Part shown: piece by piece, positions 41,683 to 50,803 of the stretch
Position numbering within the stretch: position 1 is the first letter of the stretch
Layout of the letters: each line of letters opens with the position of its first letter
NCBI RefSeq assembly: GCF_007655005.1
Contig: NZ_SZVW01000009.1
Location: forward strand, 248,001-312,000
Direction of reading: 5' to 3'
Length of the DNA: 64,000 nt
From: Streptomyces tibetensis
Lineage (GTDB): Bacteria > Actinomycetota > Actinomycetes > Streptomycetales > Streptomycetaceae
The notes under the pieces: generated by a model
What the model saw: the letters and a program-made list of their open reading frames with translations, nothing else
Databases searched by the model: none
Told to the model about the DNA's origin: nothing
Program-made: the position numbers and the translations under genes

Positions 41683-44246
41683 CCGCTCTCCTTGACTGAA
41701 GCGCTGTGTGCCACTGTGAACAATGCCCTCGCCACCTGCGGGAATTCACCCTTGGGGTGGTCCCGGAAGAGTGGTTCGGTGCCGAACAGGACCGTGTGGC
41801 CCCCGCTGACGACCGAGGCCTGCCCGGCGGCAGCGGCAGGACCGCCGGAGCCGTCCCGCAGCGGTCGCCAGTGCCCGGAGACCAGCGGGTTGCCGGCCGC
41901 GTACGACTGCTCCACGCGGACACCGGGGCCCGGGTCGGTGAACCAGAGCGGGGCGTAGACGAAGCCCCTGGCCGGGGCGTCACGCGTGATGCCGCCGGAA
42001 TTGCGCACCCGCACCACGCCGTTGGCGTCCGCGTTGCCCTCCACCGGCTTGACCGCCAGCCGCCCCGCCGCCGCGTTCAGGGCCGCTCCCGCGGCGCCCC
42101 GGCCGACCAGGCCGTGCCCGTCCAGGAAGGAGTCCAGGGCCTGCCGGGCGGGTTCGGTGAGGTCCGGGCGGTCCAGGCCGGCGGACACGAACAGCACGTC
42201 CGCGCCCGACCAGTCGAAGCCCGCGTTCAGCACGGCCGTCGAGACCGGCGTGACGTCGAAGCCCATCTCCCGCAGGGCGAACAGCTCGCCCGGCGTGACG
42301 GCGGCGGCGACGCGGAGGCGGTGCAGCGGCGCCGTGCCGGACTGCCGGGTGGCCGTGAAGGAGACGTCGTGGGTGCGGGCGGCCGTGCGCGCCTCGCGGC
42401 GGGCCGACGCCGGGACGATCGCGCTGCCGTCCGCCGCCCGCCGGACCAAAACGCCCTGCCGGAGCAGGGAGTTGAGGGCGGCGATCTCACGCGGATCGGT
42501 CAGGCGCAGCCGCAGGTCGCCGTGCGCGGGCACGTGCGCGACCGGCGCGGCCTCGCCGACCGGCCGCAGGGGAGCGCCCCGCAGGCTGCCCGACGGCACC
42601 CGCTCGACCGTGGCGCCCCACAGGCTGCCCAGGCTCCAGCCGGAGATGTCGTACATCACCGAGACCTTGCCGCTGATGTCCCGGCCGTCGGCCAGCAGCG
42701 CGTTCGCCATGCCGCGCTTGGGCTGGTGCAGGTCGACGACGTACGAGCCCCGGGGGTAGGTCCGGCCGGCGAGCCGGAAGGGGCGGGTGGCGCGGGTGAC
42801 GCGGACGTCGTTGGCGAGGAGGTGGTCGACCAGACGGGCGGCGGCGGGTCCCGAACGCTGCGTGCGGGCTCCGCCCGGCGGGATGACGTAGGCGCGCGGG
42901 AACGTGGTCGTGTAGACGTCCTCCGGGCCGATGCCGGGAACGCCCGGGACCGACTCCGGGGACACCGGCACCTGCATGGCGCCCGCCGCGCCGCGCCGGA
43001 ACACCTCGATCTGGTCGGTGATCAGGGTGCCGCGGTGCTCGCGCACGTGGTTCAGGGTCGCGCGGATGGCCGCGCCCGCCACGGCCGTGTTGATCGCCGA
43101 GCGGCGGCGCAGCTCGGGGACGGGCAGCTCGTCGTACTCCTCGTTGTTCACCGCCAGCGGGATCTCCACCGTGTGGGCGGCCACCGTGCCGTGGAAGGCC
43201 GCGTACTGCGGGGTGAAGATCGGCGGCCAGTCGTCCCAGCCCTCCTCCTGGTCGCGGAACGGGATCTGCGCCGCCTGAACGCCGTCCTTCGCGGGTGTGT
43301 AGCCGAGGGCGTTGACCGCGGACTCCATGCCGAGGGCGTTCGCGTAGGTGTTCTTCAGGAAGAGGTCGTACTCGTAGTTCTCGCCGTGCGGGGGAGTGGT
43401 GGGCTCGATGAGGGTGCCGTTGACGTAGCCGTGCAGGTCGAGCAGGACCGCCGGCTGCGTGCCGAGCTCGATCTGCCGCATCGCCCGGGTCTCGGGCTGG
43501 GAGGCGGTGACGAAGTCGCGGTTGAGGTCGAAGCCGTTCGCGTTGGCGCGGGTGCCGGCGACACGGCCGTCCGGATTCGCCGTGATGTTGAAGTACAGGC
43601 GGCTGTGCGCGAGGAGGTCCCTGGTCCTGGCGTCCTTCGCGGTGGCGAGCTGCTCGATGACCTTCAGGGAGGCGTCCGTGCCCTCCCACTCGTTGCCGTG
43701 GATGTTGCTGTTGACGAAGACCGGCGTCTTGTAATCGCGGGTGATCTCGCGGGATGTGGCCGCTGTGGCGGGCGCGTTCTCGATCAGCTCGCGCATGCGT
43801 TCCTGGGCGCGGGCCTGCCGGGTGGTCTCCGGGGCGGTGACGGTGACGAGGTAGAGGCGGTGGCCGCCGGCCGAGCGGCCCGTCACCTCCACGCTCACCC
43901 GGTCGCCGAGGCGCTGCAGGGCGTTCAGCTTCGGCGCGATCGCGTGGTACGGCGTGAGTCCCAGCTTCAGGGACTTGTCGCCGGGGTTCTCCGGGTCGGG
44001 GGCGAGGGCCAGGCGGCGGGGGTAGGAGCGGGTGGGTGCGGCGGGGGAGGCGTCCGCGGTCAACGCGCGTCGCGCCGCGCCGGCGGGAGCCCGTGCCGCC
44101 CGGTCGTCCACGGCGGAGCCCTCGCGGGTGACGGGTAACGGGTCGGCGCCGGCCGGGCCGGGCGCGAGCAGGAGCGAACCCGCCGCGGCGAGGGCCAGGG
44201 CGGTGATCAGTGCAGGTCTCGCAGGAACGCTTCTCTTGGTGCGCAC
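41679..44246 (-). CDS. Secreted M14-family zinc carboxypeptidase
   Basis: An 855-residue exported metallopeptidase. GTG start with AGGAGGAGG; signal peptide ends about residue 34 (AGA/DP). The peptidase domain (about 90-480) has the zinc motif HGNEWEG (His183, Glu186), the third ligand in DLHGYVNG, and a catalytic Glu in TVEIPLAVN. A long C-terminal region (about 480-855) carries beta-rich domains of unknown role and a ThuA/Rossmann-like stretch (VLFVSAGLDRPD). M14 enzymes release C-terminal amino acids from peptides. A longer upstream reading exists but lacks a signal and a ribosome site. Confidence 0.88.
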   Translation of the reverse strand: MRTKRSVPARPALITALALAAAGSLLLAPGPAGADPLPVTREGSAVDDRAARAPAGAARRALTADASPAAPTRSYPRRLALAPDPENPGDKSLKLGLTPYHAIAPKLNALQRLGDRVSVEVTGRSAGGHRLYLVTVTAPETTRQARAQERMRELIENAPATAATSREITRDYKTPVFVNSNIHGNEWEGTDASLKVIEQLATAKDARTRDLLAHSRLYFNITANPDGRVAGTRANANGFDLNRDFVTASQPETRAMRQIELGTQPAVLLDLHGYVNGTLIEPTTPPHGENYEYDLFLKNTYANALGMESAVNALGYTPAKDGVQAAQIPFRDQEEGWDDWPPIFTPQYAAFHGTVAAHTVEIPLAVNNEEYDELPVPELRRRSAINTAVAGAAIRATLNHVREHRGTLITDQIEVFRRGAAGAMQVPVSPESVPGVPGIGPEDVYTTTFPRAYVIPPGGARTQRSGPAAARLVDHLLANDVRVTRATRPFRLAGRTYPRGSYVVDLHQPKRGMANALLADGRDISGKVSVMYDISGWSLGSLWGATVERVPSGSLRGAPLRPVGEAAPVAHVPAHGDLRLRLTDPREIAALNSLLRQGVLVRRAADGSAIVPASARREARTAARTHDVSFTATRQSGTAPLHRLRVAAAVTPGELFALREMGFDVTPVSTAVLNAGFDWSGADVLFVSAGLDRPDLTEPARQALDSFLDGHGLVGRGAAGAALNAAAGRLAVKPVEGNADANGVVRVRNSGGITRDAPARGFVYAPLWFTDPGPGVRVEQSYAAGNPLVSGHWRPLRDGSGGPAAAAGQASVVSGGHTVLFGTEPLFRDHPKGEFPQVARALFTVAHSASVKESG

Positions 44247-44444
44247 GCGTACCTCCTCCTGGGGCTTCCTGAGATCGGTACGGCGAGGTGTACCGGTTCG
44301 ACTCAACGGCAACAAGAGCGCGTTGGTGTCACCCGTGACCCGGTTGGCTCTCACCGGCGCGTCCGGCCTGACCTGGGCGACCCGTGACAGCGGTGTGACC
44401 GGAGCGCGTCAAGAGCGCGACACGGGCCCGGATAGGGTTTGCCC

Positions 44445-45281
44445 ATGCGCGATCTAGGAGCGGGTTTCCGGTACCTCCTGAAGGGCCAGCGGTGGGTGGC
44501 CCGGCACGGCAGGCAGTACGGCTTCGGGCTGCTCCCCGGTCTGATCACCCTCGTTCTCTACGCGGCGGCGCTCGTCGCGCTGGCCCTGTGGGGCGAGGAC
44601 CTCGTGGGCTGGGCGACGCCTTTCGCGGACGACTGGTCCAGCCCGTGGCTCGGACTGTTCCGCGGCTTCCTGACCGCCGTGCTGTTCGCCCTCGGCCTGC
44701 TCCTGTCGGTCGTGACCTTCACCGCGGTGACCCTGCTGATCGGGCAGCCCTTCTACGAGAACCTCTCCGAGAAGGTCGACCGGGACGTGTCCCCGGACGG
44801 GTACGCCCCCGAGTCGGGGCTGCCGTTCTGGCGTGAGCTGTGGATCTCCGCCCGGGACAGCCTGCGGATCGTGGTGCGGGCCGCCCTGTGGGGGGTGCTG
44901 CTGTTCGCGTGCGGCTTCATCCCCGTGGTCGGGCAGACGGTCGTCCCGGTGATCGGGTTCTTCGTCACCGGGTTCTTCCTCACCGAGGAACTGACCGCCG
45001 TCGCCCTCCAGCGCCGCAGCGTCGCACTGCGCACCCGCCTCACCCTGCTGCGCTCCCGCAAGACCCTGGTCTGGGGCTTCGGCACGCCGCTCGCCGTGGC
45101 GTTCCTGGTGCCGTTCGTCGCCGTGTTCCTGATGCCGGGCGCGGTGGCCGGCGCCACCCTCATGGCACGCGACCTGCTCGGCGAGGACAGCCGCGAGGGC
45201 GGCGAAGACGGCGAGGAGGGCGACGGGGCCGCTACGACGTCTCCGCAGCCACCTTCAGGATGGTCCTCACCTGGGCGATGA
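44445..45281 (+). CDS. EI24/CysZ-like integral membrane protein
   Basis: A 278-residue protein with four to six hydrophobic segments (about residues 26-48, 70-100, 140-175 and 210-240) and family motifs GFRYLLKGQRWV and IGQPFYENLSEKVD, matching the EI24-domain family. CysZ-type members are sulfate-transport-related; the role in actinomycetes is not established. The C-terminus is acidic and disordered, and its last 50 bases overlap the 3' end of the convergent gene. ATG chosen over a TTG two codons upstream. Confidence 0.85.
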   Translation: MRDLGAGFRYLLKGQRWVARHGRQYGFGLLPGLITLVLYAAALVALALWGEDLVGWATPFADDWSSPWLGLFRGFLTAVLFALGLLLSVVTFTAVTLLIGQPFYENLSEKVDRDVSPDGYAPESGLPFWRELWISARDSLRIVVRAALWGVLLFACGFIPVVGQTVVPVIGFFVTGFFLTEELTAVALQRRSVALRTRLTLLRSRKTLVWGFGTPLAVAFLVPFVAVFLMPGAVAGATLMARDLLGEDSREGGEDGEEGDGAATTSPQPPSGWSSPGR

Positions 45282-46485
45282 TGTCCAGCCGGTTGCGCAC
45301 GAACTCCGGGTCGGTGATCTCCGTGGTGTTCCCGGTGCCGAACTGCAGTACCGGCGTGTGCACATGGCCGCCCGGCAGCGTGTCGTGCAGCCCGAGCCGG
45401 TCGCGCAGCAGGGTCGCCCGGTAGGCGATCTCGTTGGAGAGGTAGTCGCCGCCCCCGCCCGCGCGAGCGGTGGAGCCGGGCGTCGGCCCGTCGGGGCGTA
45501 CGACGGGCTGGGAGCCGCCGGCCGGGATCTCGGTGACGCTCGTGTTGTCGTACACCGGGAAACGGCCGGTCCGCGCGGCGACGATCGCCGCGTGGGGCAG
45601 CGTGGTCGTCGTCCACTGCGGCTGCGAGGCCGGGTCGGAGACCGGCACGGTCTCGGTGCGGCCGACGGTGTCGTTGTCCGCGAAGCCGCCGCGCCAGGCC
45701 CCGTTGGTCCGCTCGATGTCGAACCGCCCGACCCGGCCCTGGCTCACCGTCGTGAACAGGTCGACCTTCGGCAGGTGCGGCCGCAGGGTCCGCTCCACCG
45801 TGCCCTCGGTGAAGTCCTGCCAGCGCACCGGGAACACGGCCGTCTCGATCCGGGCCGGGCCGTCCGCCGTCTCGATCACCGTGCCGTCGAGGGCCAGTGC
45901 GGTGGCGCCGGACGGGTTGGAGATACGGATGTCCCGGTCCAGGGTGAACGGGTCGAAGCCGGTGAGCAGGATCCGCTTCAGGCCCTTGCCCCGCGGATAC
46001 CGGATGGCGTCCTGGCCGCGCGAGGTGCGCTCCAGTTCGTCCAGCAGCGCGGCCCGCTGCCCGTCCGTCAGACCGAACGCCGGCTTCCACGTGCGCACTT
46101 CACGCGTCATGCCGAGCCGCGCCCAGTACAGCGGCCGGTCGTCGTCCCGGCTCACGTCCCCGCCGGACGGGCCGCGCCCCTGCGCCCGGTCGACCGCACG
46201 TTGCCACAACCGCGCGCCCTCGCCCGCCACCGCACGGCGGGCCTCCCCGTAGGAGCGGGCCGAGTCGAGGGCCCGGGCCAACCGCGGGGCCAGGGCGTCG
46301 AATCCGGAGCGGCGCAGGATCTCCTGGGGTGCGGCCCGGTCGAGCCGCTGCTCCTCGACGGTGGGAGAGGGGGCCGCCGAGGCGGCGCTCCCGGCCGTCG
46401 GGGTGGCACTCGCGGCCGTCGGGGTGGCGAAGCCGCTCAGCAGGGCGAGACCGAGCACGCCGAGGCGAACGCGTTGGGTTATCAA
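45232..46485 (-). CDS. Exported pyroglutamyl-peptidase I-like protein with Cys-to-Ser change
   Basis: A 417-residue protein with a signal peptide (cleavage near residue 26) and an Ala-rich N-terminal region of about 150 residues before the C15-like domain. ILLTGFDPF and NPSG open the domain. The catalytic Glu motif is SQGRVGRFDIER and the catalytic His motif GGHVHTPVLQ. The position of the nucleophile Cys (YVCN in known enzymes) reads DYLSNEIAYR, so Ser replaces Cys. It is therefore either an inactive homolog or a serine variant. Export is also unusual for this family. TTG start with a weak site; a GTG a few codons in is an alternative. Confidence 0.8.
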   Translation of the reverse strand: MITQRVRLGVLGLALLSGFATPTAASATPTAGSAASAAPSPTVEEQRLDRAAPQEILRRSGFDALAPRLARALDSARSYGEARRAVAGEGARLWQRAVDRAQGRGPSGGDVSRDDDRPLYWARLGMTREVRTWKPAFGLTDGQRAALLDELERTSRGQDAIRYPRGKGLKRILLTGFDPFTLDRDIRISNPSGATALALDGTVIETADGPARIETAVFPVRWQDFTEGTVERTLRPHLPKVDLFTTVSQGRVGRFDIERTNGAWRGGFADNDTVGRTETVPVSDPASQPQWTTTTLPHAAIVAARTGRFPVYDNTSVTEIPAGGSQPVVRPDGPTPGSTARAGGGGDYLSNEIAYRATLLRDRLGLHDTLPGGHVHTPVLQFGTGNTTEITDPEFVRNRLDIIAQVRTILKVAAETS

Positions 46486-46551
46486 GGGTGTTCAGGCCTT
46501 CCGTCGCGGTGGGGGGTCGGTGCCGGACGGCCGCAGTATCGCGTGACGCGT

Positions 46552-46669
46552 GGGGTCCACGCCATGGTGGGGGCTCAGGCGGGGATCATCGCCCCCGGTG
46601 GAGTCCACGGTGGGGGCTCAGGCGGGAACACCCCGCGGGGTCCACGCCATGGGTGGGGCTCAGGCGGGA
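46552..46669. repeat. Short tandem repeat, three copies of about 42-43 bp
   Basis: The core GGGCTCAGGCGGG recurs at about 46571, 46614 and 46656, each preceded by GTCCACG(CCATG). The third copy contains the stop codon of the LysR gene, so the array seems to have grown from the gene's 3' end. Confidence 0.75.
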
Positions 46670-47589
46670 ATCCGCGCCGTCGCCTCCCGCACCGCGTCCA
46701 GAAAGGCCGAGGCCGCCGGCGTCAGGGACCGGCCGCGCACGGTCGCCGCGTACACCGCCCGGGCCGGGGCGCCCTCGTCACGCACCCGCAGCAGCGTGAC
46801 GTCCGGGCGTACGGACGCGGCCGCGAGCCCCGGCACGAGGGCCACGCCGAGACCGGCGGCCACGTAGCCCTGCTTGGCGGTCCACTCGCCGACGACATGG
46901 GCGACCCGGGGACGGAAGCCCTGGCGCAGGGCCGCGTCCAGGAGGGTGCCCTCGGGGCGGGCGCCGCCGGAGATCCAGTCGGCGTCCGCGAAACGGCCGA
47001 GCGGCACCGGGCCCCGGTGGCCGGCGAGGGAATGGCAGCCCGGGACGGCCACGTACAGCGGCTCGTCGAGGAGGTGGTGCAGCTCGTACGACTCCAGCGG
47101 TGCGCCGCCCGTCGTCGAGACGACCGCGAGATCCAGGTGACCGGCCGTCAGCCGGTCGAGCAGAGCGGGCGTGAAACCCTCCTCGCGGGTGACCCGGACC
47201 TGGGGCCGACGGGCGCGGAAGAGGGCCAGGGCATGCGGCACCAGGACCGCGTCGGCGGTGGCGAACGCGCCGAACCGGAGCCGGCCGCCGGCCGCCTCGC
47301 GCAGGGCGCCGAGCTCGCGCCGGGCCTCGTGCAGCGCGTCGGTGACCGTCTCGGCGTGCGGCACCAGCAGCCGCCCGGCCTCCGTGAGCGCCACACCGCG
47401 CGGCAGCCGGTCGAAGAGCGGTCCGCCGCCCAGCGCCGCTTCCAGGGAGGCCACTTGGCGGGACACCGCGGACTGCGTCCAGCCGAGTGTCCGCGCCGCC
47501 ACCGTGAACGAGCCGTGCCGGGCGACCGCCAGGAAGACCCGCAGCCAGACGGTGGAGAGCCCGGTCTCCGAGTCATGCGTGTTCGGCAT
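46660..47589 (-). CDS. LysR-family transcriptional regulator
   Basis: A 309-residue regulator: N-terminal helix-turn-helix (FLAVARHGSFTVAARTLGWT, then SAVSRQVASLE) and a periplasmic-binding-like effector domain (residues about 95-300). It is divergent from a RidA gene with only about 58 bp between the starts, the usual arrangement for a LysR controlling its neighbour. Start chosen at MPNTHDS; two upstream ATGs nearby are alternatives. Confidence 0.9.
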   Translation of the reverse strand: MPNTHDSETGLSTVWLRVFLAVARHGSFTVAARTLGWTQSAVSRQVASLEAALGGGPLFDRLPRGVALTEAGRLLVPHAETVTDALHEARRELGALREAAGGRLRFGAFATADAVLVPHALALFRARRPQVRVTREEGFTPALLDRLTAGHLDLAVVSTTGGAPLESYELHHLLDEPLYVAVPGCHSLAGHRGPVPLGRFADADWISGGARPEGTLLDAALRQGFRPRVAHVVGEWTAKQGYVAAGLGVALVPGLAAASVRPDVTLLRVRDEGAPARAVYAATVRGRSLTPAASAFLDAVREATARIPA

Positions 47590-47647
47590 GACAGCCATGC
47601 TAGACATTCGCTTGTCGCATCCAGGGCTCGCGCCTAGCGTCGGCGGC

Positions 47648-48034
47648 ATGCAGATCACCCTCGACAACCCGGCCTCCGCTCCCCGGCCCCTGAGCCCCTA
47701 CTACTCCCAGGTCGCCCGCATCGAACACCCCGACGGCAGCGCCCTGTTGTTCGTCTCCGGGCAGATCGCCGAGGGCGCCACGCTCGCCGAGCAGACCCGG
47801 GGCGTCTTCGAGACCCTCACCGCGCTGCTCACGGCCCACGGCGCGACCCTGGCCGACGTGGTCAACATCCGCACGTACCTGACCGACATCTCCCAGCTGG
47901 ACGAATACGGAGCCGTACGAAGAGAGTTCCTCACCGGCACCCCTCCGACCAGCATGACCTTCGAGGCGGCCCGGCTCTTCCGGCCCGAGGCCCTCGTCGA
48001 GGTGGAGGTCGTGGCCGCCGTACCGGCCCGCTAG
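47648..48034 (+). CDS. RidA family protein (enamine/imine deaminase)
   Basis: A 128-residue YjgF/YER057c/UK114 protein: LFVSGQIA, DVVNIRTYLTD with the catalytic Arg, and EVEVVAAVP at the end. RidA proteins hydrolyse reactive enamines and imines from PLP enzymes; some members act in catabolic pathways. Divergent from and likely controlled by the LysR regulator. Confidence 0.9.
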   Translation: MQITLDNPASAPRPLSPYYSQVARIEHPDGSALLFVSGQIAEGATLAEQTRGVFETLTALLTAHGATLADVVNIRTYLTDISQLDEYGAVRREFLTGTPPTSMTFEAARLFRPEALVEVEVVAAVPAR

Positions 48035-48269
48035 TCGGTGCCCTCGCCCAGCAGCGTCAGGAAGTCCCGGAACGCGGACGCGCTGCGTGAAGTACGCCCG
48101 GGCCGGATGTCCTTGCGCGCCGTGCCCTCCTGTGCGGCTCGACCGCCGCCGCTCTCGCGGAGGCGGTCGCTCGCCGTGTCGGTCGCTCAATTGCCGGTCT
48201 CGGTCACGAGTCCTTCGCATGCCGCCGAGGCAGGATGATGACGACATCGACTTCGACGAGGAGGCCGAC

Positions 48270-50723
48270 GTGGCCGAGACGACACAGACGATGCAGGACG
48301 CGGCCCGCGAGAACGCCGTCGAGGCCGCCCTCGGCAAGCTCGACCTGGACGCCAAGGCGCGGCTGCTGGCCGGCCAGGACCTGTGGAGCCTGCCCGCGAT
48401 CCCGGAGGCCGGGCTGGCCTCGCTGGTCATGTCCGACGGGCCGGTCGGGGTCCGGGGAGTGCACTGGAGCGCCGACGACCCGTCCGTCGCCCTGCCCTCC
48501 CCGACCGCCCTGGCCGCCACCTGGGATCCCGGCCTCGCCCACCGGGCCGGGGTGCTGCTGGCCCAGGAGGCCCGCCGCAAGGGCGTCCACGTCCTGCTCG
48601 CCCCCACGGTCAATCTGCACCGCTCCCCGCTCGGCGGCCGCCACTTCGAGGCCTACAGCGAGGACCCCTACCTCACCGGCCGGATCGGCGCCGCGTACGT
48701 CCGCGGCGTCCAGTCCGGCGGCGTCGGCACCACCGTCAAGCACTTCGTCGCCAACGACGCCGAGACCGACCGCCTCACCGTGAACAACCTCGTCGGAGAA
48801 CGGGCCCTGCGCGAGCTGTACCTGGCCCCCTTCGAGGCGATCGTCGACAACGCCCACCCCTGGGGCATCATGACCGCCTACAACTCCGTCAACGGCCCGA
48901 CCATGACCGAGCATCACCACCTGGTCAACGAGGTCCTGCGTGGCGAGTGGGGCTTCGACGGCGTCAACGTCTCCGACTGGACCGCCGCCCGCTCCACCAC
49001 CGGCGCCCTCACCGGCGGCCTCGACCTCGCCATGCCCGGCCCTCGGACGGTCTACGGCGACGCCCTCGCGCAGGCCGTCCGGGACGGCGAGGCCGACGAG
49101 GCACAGGTCGACGAGGCCGTCCGCCGCGTGCTGCGCCTGGCCGCCCGGGTCGGCATCCTGGAAGGCGCCGAACCGGCCGTCACCGACCTGCCCGGCACCG
49201 TCGACGGCGAGGCACTCGCCCGCGAGATCGCCCGCCGCTCCTTCGTCCTCGTCCGCAACGTAAGGGGCGCGCTGCCGCTGAGGCCCGGCCGCATCGCGCT
49301 GATCGGCGCCGCAGCCCGCGACGCCCGTGTCCTCGGCGGCGGCTCCGCCACCGTCTTCCCCGCCCGGGTCGTCTCCCCGCTCGACGGTCTGACCGCCGCC
49401 CTCCCCGACGGGAGCCTCAGCTACGCCCTCGGCGCCGACCCGAACACCGAACTCCCCGTCGCCGACCCGGGTTTCGAGCTGCGCGCCGTCTGCCGGGACG
49501 CGGCCGGCCGGGTCATCGGCACGCGCTCGGCCCCCAGCGGCCACATCCAGTGGATGGGCGCGGACCTCCCCGAGGGCGTCACCCACGAGAACCTGCACAG
49601 CGTCGAACTGACCGGCACCTTCACCCCGCGCGAGAGCGGCACGCACACCTTCGGCATCAAGGGCCTCGGCCCCTTCAAGCTCACCGTCGCCGGCACCACG
49701 CACTACGACGACGTCCAGCGCCCCGCCGGGGACCGCGACCCCTTCGCGGCCTTCTTCGGTGCCCCGGTGCCCCACGCCCGGCCCGAACTCACCGCGGGCG
49801 AACCCGTCGAGGTCTCCCTCACGTACACGGTCCCGCCGCTCGGTGACCACCCCATGCGGACCATCGGGTTCACCCTCGCCCACCAGGACCCGCAGCGCGA
49901 CGCCGACGAGCTGATCGCCGAAGCCGCCGCGGCGGCCCGGGCCGCCGACACGGCCGTCGTCGTGGTCGCCACCACCGACCGCGTCGAGTCCGAGGGCTTC
50001 GACCGCACCGACCTGCGCCTGCCCGGCCGCCAGGACGACCTGGTCCGCGCCGTCGCCGCCGCCAACCCCGACACCGTCGTGGTCGTCAACTCCGGCTCCC
50101 CGGTGGAGCTGCCGTGGCGCGACGAGGTCGCCGCGGTGCTCCTGTCCTGGTTCCCCGGCCAGGAGGGCGGCGCGGCCCTCGCGGACGTCCTCACCGGTGC
50201 CCATGAGCCCGGCGGCCGCCTCCCCACCACCTGGGGCTCCCTCACCGACGCCCCCGTCACCCGGGTCGTCCCGGAGAACGGCGAACTAACCTACGAGGAA
50301 GGCGTCTTCATCGGCTACCGCGCCTGGGAGAAACACGGCCGCAGCCCCGCCTACCCCTTCGGCCACGGCCTCGGCTACACCGACTGGAGCTACGAGTCCG
50401 TCGAGGTGGCCAAGACCGCCGAGGGGACCACCGCGAAGGTCCGCCTGCGCAACACCGGCGACCGCCCCGGCCGCGAGGTCGTCCAGCTCTACCTCGCCCC
50501 CACCGGCCCCGGCCCCACCCGCCCGGCACGCTGGCTGGCCGGCTTCGCGAGCGTCGAGGCCGCACCCGGCGACAGCACCGAGGCCACCGTGGAACTGCCG
50601 AGCCGCGCCTTCGAGATCTGGGACGAGGCGACCGGCTCGTGGTCGTTTGTGAAGGGTTCGTACGAGATCCAGGTCGGACGCTCGATCACGGACCGCAGGA
50701 TCACCGCGACGATTAACGTCTGA
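48270..50723 (+). CDS. Beta-glucosidase, GH3, with PA14 domain
   Basis: An 817-residue GH3 enzyme: TIM-like domain with KHFVANDAE and the nucleophile Asp in GVNVSDWTA (about residue 236), a second (alpha/beta)6 domain interrupted by a PA14 insert (about 400-530, with FTPRESGTHTFGIKGLG), and a C-terminal fibronectin III-like domain (VQLYLAP). There is no signal peptide, so it is intracellular and cleaves imported beta-glucosides. The GTG at 48270 follows GAGGAGG at 5 bases; a longer frame upstream is Arg/Cys-rich and looks non-coding. Terminator follows. Confidence 0.92.
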   Translation: MAETTQTMQDAARENAVEAALGKLDLDAKARLLAGQDLWSLPAIPEAGLASLVMSDGPVGVRGVHWSADDPSVALPSPTALAATWDPGLAHRAGVLLAQEARRKGVHVLLAPTVNLHRSPLGGRHFEAYSEDPYLTGRIGAAYVRGVQSGGVGTTVKHFVANDAETDRLTVNNLVGERALRELYLAPFEAIVDNAHPWGIMTAYNSVNGPTMTEHHHLVNEVLRGEWGFDGVNVSDWTAARSTTGALTGGLDLAMPGPRTVYGDALAQAVRDGEADEAQVDEAVRRVLRLAARVGILEGAEPAVTDLPGTVDGEALAREIARRSFVLVRNVRGALPLRPGRIALIGAAARDARVLGGGSATVFPARVVSPLDGLTAALPDGSLSYALGADPNTELPVADPGFELRAVCRDAAGRVIGTRSAPSGHIQWMGADLPEGVTHENLHSVELTGTFTPRESGTHTFGIKGLGPFKLTVAGTTHYDDVQRPAGDRDPFAAFFGAPVPHARPELTAGEPVEVSLTYTVPPLGDHPMRTIGFTLAHQDPQRDADELIAEAAAAARAADTAVVVVATTDRVESEGFDRTDLRLPGRQDDLVRAVAAANPDTVVVVNSGSPVELPWRDEVAAVLLSWFPGQEGGAALADVLTGAHEPGGRLPTTWGSLTDAPVTRVVPENGELTYEEGVFIGYRAWEKHGRSPAYPFGHGLGYTDWSYESVEVAKTAEGTTAKVRLRNTGDRPGREVVQLYLAPTGPGPTRPARWLAGFASVEAAPGDSTEATVELPSRAFEIWDEATGSWSFVKGSYEIQVGRSITDRRITATINV

Positions 50724-50747
50724 TCCGGGACACGTTCCCCACCAGGC

Positions 50748-50783
50748 AGCCCCGGTCCGGGACCTGACCTCCGGACCGGGGCT
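50748..50783. terminator. Terminator stem between GH3 and epimerase genes
   Basis: Perfect 13-bp stem AGCCCCGGTCCGG (50748-50760) / complement (50771-50783), 10-nt loop, convergent genes. Confidence 0.88.
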
Positions 50784-50803
50784 CGTGGTCTGTCACGAGT
50801 GGC

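Noticed and set aside
48035-48240. Possible remnant of a minus-strand gene ending SASAFRDFLTLLGEGTD
   Set aside because: The short C-terminal-looking peptide has no start or recognisable domain; it could be a decayed regulator but cannot be supported.
48087-48269. Upstream extension of the GH3 frame as an N-terminal domain
   Set aside because: Residues are Arg/Cys/Pro-rich without a signal or domain, and a good ribosome site precedes the GTG at 48270.
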